Shown: positions 22,005 to 25,318 of the stretch, piece after piece | How the letters are laid out: every line of letters starts with the position of its first letter | Numbering within the stretch: the first letter of the stretch is position 1 | Assembly (NCBI RefSeq): GCF_032854445.1 | Contig: NW_027018449.1 | Location: 1-25,318, forward strand | Length of the DNA: 25,318 nt | Origin: Liolophura sinensis | Taxonomy: Eukaryota > Mollusca > Polyplacophora > Chitonida > Chitonidae | Reading direction: 5' to 3' | The notes under the pieces: model-generated | What the model saw: only the letters and a program-made list of their open reading frames with translations | Database searches by the model: none | What the model was told of the DNA's origin: nothing | Translations under genes and position numbers: made by a program

Positions 22005-22552
22005 TCTTACTCCATGGAAACCATAGAAATTTGCAATTTTTCAACAGCTGGAGATGCCTGGCCCAATTGCGCATCTTTTGGCGCCTTATTGATGTGGGTC
22101 AGTGTTTAAATGTACTTTTTACAGCGGACTGTATCAAGTACCTTGTGTTTTTTATATACAAATGGTGTGGTTTTTCTACATGTAGATAAAGACATTGAGT
22201 TTGTCTTCGACTTAGAAGTAAGACATTTGCTGGGTGAGTTAAATGGGCTTGGCCCAAAGATTTGACGTCGTCTGGGCTACCGAAGGGCACAGAACTTATA
22301 ATGAAATGTTGAATATAGTAATGACCAGCCGCGATTGTACATAGTTAATGTAGCCGATTTCAATTAGCAAAATGAGCAGGCAAAAATCCAAAAGTAAAAA
22401 AACTGTTCCAATGCTGCTGTTAAGAGGCTAATCCGACGTATTTTGTGACGAGAAATCGAATGGTGCTAACCGCGTTGCTCTCCGACCAATACTTTTGGCT
22501 GTAGCCACAAATGAATAATCAATGATGTCAAGATCACGTGCCCAGCAACGGC
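22005..22552. repeat. Satellite unit 41, type B' with switched 3' part (548 bp)
   Basis: Matches unit 34 through ttagcaaaatgagc, then has agtaaaaaaac, gctgttaagagg (splice-like donor lost) and gtgctaacc, the last otherwise only in unit 26. Confidence 0.96.
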
Positions 22553-23102
22553 TCTTACTCCATGGAAACCAAGGAAATTTGCAATTTTTCAACAGCTGGA
22601 GATGCCTGGCCCAATTGCGCATCCTTTGGCACCTTATTGATGTGGGTCAGTGTTCAATTGTACTTTTTACAGCGGATTGTATCAAGTACCTTGTGTTTTT
22701 TTTATATACAAATGGTGTGGTTTTTCTACATGTAGATAAAGACATTGAGTTTGTCTTCGACTTAGAAGTAAGACATTTGCTGGGTGAGTTAAATGGGCTT
22801 GGCCCAAAGATTTGACGTCGTCTGGGCTACCGAAGGGCACATAACTTATAATGAAAAATTGAATATAGTAATGACCAGTCGCGATTGTACATAGCTAATG
22901 TACCCGATTTCAATTCGCAAAAAGACCAGGCAAAAATCCAAAAGTAGAAAAACTGTTCCAATGCTGCTGGTAAGAGGCTAATCCGACGTATTTTGTGACG
23001 AGAAATCGAATGGTGCAAACCGCGTTGCTCTCCAACCAATACTTTTGGCTGTAGCCACAAATGAATAATCAATGATGTCAAGATCACGTGCCCAGCAACG
23101 GC
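22553..23102. repeat. Satellite unit 42 (550 bp)
   Basis: T8, gaaaaattg and agctaatgtacccg (linked pair shared with unit 2), ttcgc, agtagaaa, ctccaacc. Confidence 0.96.
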
Positions 23103-23652
23103 TCTTACTCCATGGAAACCAAGGAAATTTGCAATTTTTCAACAGCTGGAGATGCCTGGCCCAATTGCGCATCCTTTGGCACCTTATTGATGTGGGTCAG
23201 TGTTCAATTGTACTTTTTACAGCGGATTGTATCAAGTACCTTGTGTTTTTTTTATATACAAATGGTGTGGTTTTTCTACATGTAGATAAAGACATTGAGT
23301 TTGTCTTCGACTTAGAAGTAAGACATTTGCTGGGTGAGTTAAATGGGCTTGGCCCAAAGATTTGACGTCGTCTGGGCTACCGAAGGGCACATAACTTATA
23401 ATGAAAAGTTGAATATAGTAATGACCAGTCGCGATTGTACATAGTTAATGTAGCCGATTTCAATTAGCAAAAAGACCAGGCAAAAATCCAAAAGTAGAAA
23501 AACTGTTCCAATGCTGCTGGTAAGAGGCTAATCCGACGTATTTTGTGACGAGAAATCGAATGGTGCAAACCGCGTTGCTCTCCGACCAATACTTTTGGCT
23601 GTAGCCACAAATGAATAATCAATGATGTCAAGATCACGTGCCCAGCAACGGC
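23103..23652. repeat. Satellite unit 43 (550 bp)
   Basis: T8, gggctt, gaaaag, ttagcaaaaagacc, agtagaaa. Last unit of the clean central part. Confidence 0.96.
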
Positions 23653-24205
23653 TCTTACTCCATGGAAACCAAGGAAATTTGCAATTTTTCAACAGCTGGA
23701 GATGCCTGGCCCAATTGCGCATCCTTTGGCACCTTATTGATGTGGGTCAGTGTTCAATTGTACTTTTTACAGCGGATTGTATCAAGTACCTTGTGTTTTT
23801 TTTTATATACAAATGGTGTGGTTTTTCTACATGTAGATAAAGACATTGAGTTTGTCTTCGACTTAGAAGTAAGACATTTGCTGGGTGAGTTAAATGGGCT
23901 TGGCCAAAGATTTGACGTCGTCTGGGCTACCGAAGGGCACATAACCTTATAATGAAATGTTGAATATAGTAAATGACCAGTCGCGATTGTACATAGTTAA
24001 TGTAGCCGATTTAAATTAGCAAAAAGACCAGGCAAAAAATCCAAAAGTGGAAAAACTGTTCCAATGCTGCTGGTAAGAGGATAATCCGACGTATTTTGTG
24101 ACGAGAAATCGAATGGTGCAAACCGCGTTGCTCTCCGACCAATACTTTTGGCTGTAGCCACAAATGAATAATCAATGATGTCAAGATCACGTGCCCAGCA
24201 ACGGC
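23653..24205. repeat. Satellite unit 44 (553 bp)
   Basis: T9, ggccaaag, cataacctt, gaaatg, gtaaatgacc, gatttaaatt, gcaaaaaatcc, gaggataatcc: one-base indels and substitutions resume here. Confidence 0.95.
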
Positions 24206-24756
24206 TCTTACTCCATGGAAACCAAGGAAATTTGCAATTTTTCAACAGCTGGAGATGCCTGGCCCAATTGCGCATCCTTTGGCACCTTATTGATGTGGGT
24301 CAGTGTTCAATTGTACTTTTTACAGCGGATTGTATCAAGTACCTTGTGTTTTTTTTTATATACAAATGGTGTGGTTTTTCTACATGTAGATAAAGACATT
24401 GAGTTTGTCTTCGACTTAGAAGTAAGACATTTGCTGGGTGAGTTAAATGGGCTTGGCCCAAAGATTTGACGTCGTCTGGGCTACCGAAGGGCACATAACT
24501 TATAATGAAAAGTTGAATATAGTAATGACCAGTCGCGATTGTACATAGTTAATGTAGCCGATTTCAATTCGCAAAAAGACCAGGCAAAAATCCAAAAGTG
24601 GAAAAACTGTTCCAATGCTGCTGGTAAGAGGCTAATCCGACGTATTTTGTGACGAGAAATCGAATGGTGCAAACCGCGTTGCTCTCCGACCAATACTTTT
24701 GGCTGTAGCCACAAATGAATAATCAATGATGTCAAGATCACGTGCCCAGCAACGGC
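24206..24756. repeat. Satellite unit 45 (551 bp)
   Basis: T9, gggctt, cataac, gaaaag, ttcgc, agtggaaa; otherwise reference. Confidence 0.95.
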
Positions 24757-25309
24757 TCTTACTCCATGGAAACCAAGGAAATTTGCAATTTTTCAACAGC
24801 TGGAGATGCCTGGCCCAATTGCGCATCCTTTGGCACCTTATTGATGTGGGTCAGTGTTCAATTGTACTTTTTACAGCGGATTGTATCAAGTACCTTGTGT
24901 TTTTTTTATATACAAATGGTGTGGTTTTTCTACATGTAGATAAAGACATTGAGTTTTGTCTTCGACTTAGAAGTAAGACATTTGTTGGGTGAGTTTAAAT
25001 GGGCTTGGCCCAAAGATTTGACGTCGGTCTGGGCTACCGAAGGGGCACATAACTTATAATGAAAAGTTGAATATAGTAATGACCAGTCGCGATTGTACAT
25101 AGTTAATGTAGCCGATTTCAATTCGCAAAAAGACCAGGCAAAAATCCAAAAGTAGAAAACTGTTCCAATGCTGCTGGTAAGAGGCTAATCCGACGTATTT
25201 TGTGACGAGAAATCGAATGGTGCAAACCGCGTTGCTCTCCGACCAATACTTTTGGCTGTAGCCACAAATGAATAATCAATGATGTCAAGATCACGTGCCC
25301 AGCAACGGC
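24757..25309. repeat. Satellite unit 46 (553 bp)
   Basis: T8, gagttttgtc, ttgttggg, gagtttaaatggg, cgtcggtc, gaaggggc, ttcgc, agtagaaaactg (A lost). Most differences are single added bases next to the same base. Confidence 0.95.
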
Positions 25310-25318
25310 TCTTACTCC
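25310..25318. repeat. Start of satellite unit 47 (9 bp)
   Basis: The window ends with tcttactcc, the same nine bases with which it begins, so the array runs past the end or closes on itself. Confidence 0.9.

Larger units (their letters stand above)
20357..22552. repeat. Higher-order block B-C-D-B', copy 3 (units 38-41)
   Basis: Starts 3846 bp (7 units) after copy 2 and matches it without visible difference until about 22394. There its last unit switches from agtgctaaa to agtaaaaaaac and gains gctgttaagagg and gtgctaacc. A block of ~2 kb this similar implies recent duplication by unequal exchange or conversion. Confidence 0.9.
1..25318. repeat. Tandem satellite array, 46 units of ~550 bp
   Basis: The landmark atgatgtcaagatcacgtg recurs at a near-constant 548-556 bp spacing from 518 to 25279 (one copy, at 7131, reads atggtgtcaag), and everything between landmarks aligns base for base. 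Units are direct repeats with no spacer and no foreign insertion. Unit length is 550 bp in most copies; 548-bp copies are explained by a T-run of 6 instead of 8. Units in the middle of the window differ by a few substitutions; units at both ends differ mainly by single-base indels. No reading frame is preserved across all units: the forward frame of up to 97 codons is cut by T-run changes, and recurring substitutions change amino acids about as freely as not. Satellite DNA of a eukaryote is the best reading. An amplified intergenic spacer or gene fragment is possible, but no RNA gene (5S, tRNA, U-snRNA, spliced leader) was recognised in the unit. Confidence 0.97.

Noticed and set aside
1-25318. 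CRISPR array
   Set aside because: Units are ~550 bp and repeated over their full length; there are no short repeats separated by unique spacers.
1-25318. Tandem 5S rRNA, tRNA, snRNA or spliced-leader gene cluster
   Set aside because: Unit size would fit, but I found no 5S core, no A/B box pair, no cloverleaf and no known spliced-leader sequence in the unit.
1-25318. Rolling-circle amplification or concatemer artefact of a single 550 bp circle
   Set aside because: Units fall into heritable subtypes with linked markers in a repeated order (B-C-D-B'). Copies of one template would not show this.

Overview
The whole 25.3 kb window is one uninterrupted head-to-tail tandem array of a ~550 bp unit. 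I count 46 complete units (1-25309) plus 9 bases of a 47th. All units are in the same orientation with no spacer, no inserted element, no flanking unique DNA, and no gene, tRNA, rRNA or CRISPR array that I can recognise. The unit is moderately AT-rich. Most units are exactly 550 bp and the range is 548-555 bp. For numbering I start each unit at the base matching window position 1 (tcttactccatgg, which contains an NcoI-type ccatgg); this phase is arbitrary.

Organism: a long, homogeneous, non-coding array with higher-order structure is typical of eukaryotic satellite DNA (pericentromeric, subtelomeric or sex-chromosome heterochromatin). Nothing identifies the species. Unit 19 holds about 18 CpG dinucleotides by my count, so CpG is not strongly depleted, which argues mildly against a heavily methylated vertebrate genome. 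A bacterial origin is unlikely.

Layout. Units 1-16 (1-8815) are the most variable. They carry many one-base insertions and deletions, often in homopolymers, and a 'ccttttg' subtype occurs in units 2, 8, 9, 11, 13, 14, 16 and (at the border) 18. Units 17-43 (8816-23652) are very uniform and show clear higher-order structure. A distinctive short subtype, here called type B (T6 run, cttttggcgcc, ggactg, gagcagg), sits at units 21, 24, 27, 31, 34, 38 and 41, that is, spacings of 3,3,4,3,4,3. A run of units B-C-D-B' recurs at 11016, 16511 and 20357 (offsets 5495 and 3846 bp = 10 and 7 units). Units 44-46 (23653-25309) again contain scattered one-base indels.

Names used below. Reference unit: ccaaggaaa, cctttggcacc, gttcaattg, ggattg, ccttgtg plus T8, gtttttctac, ttagaagt, ttgctggg, gggcttggccc, gaagggc, cataac, gaaaag, agtcgcg, then either 'ttcgc' or 'ttagc' before the A-run, then agtggaaa or agtagaaa, ctccgacc, cacaaatg. 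Each unit entry lists how it differs. Open reading frames recur once per unit on both strands only because the unit recurs; they break with the T-run length and with ordinary unit variants, and I do not call them genes.
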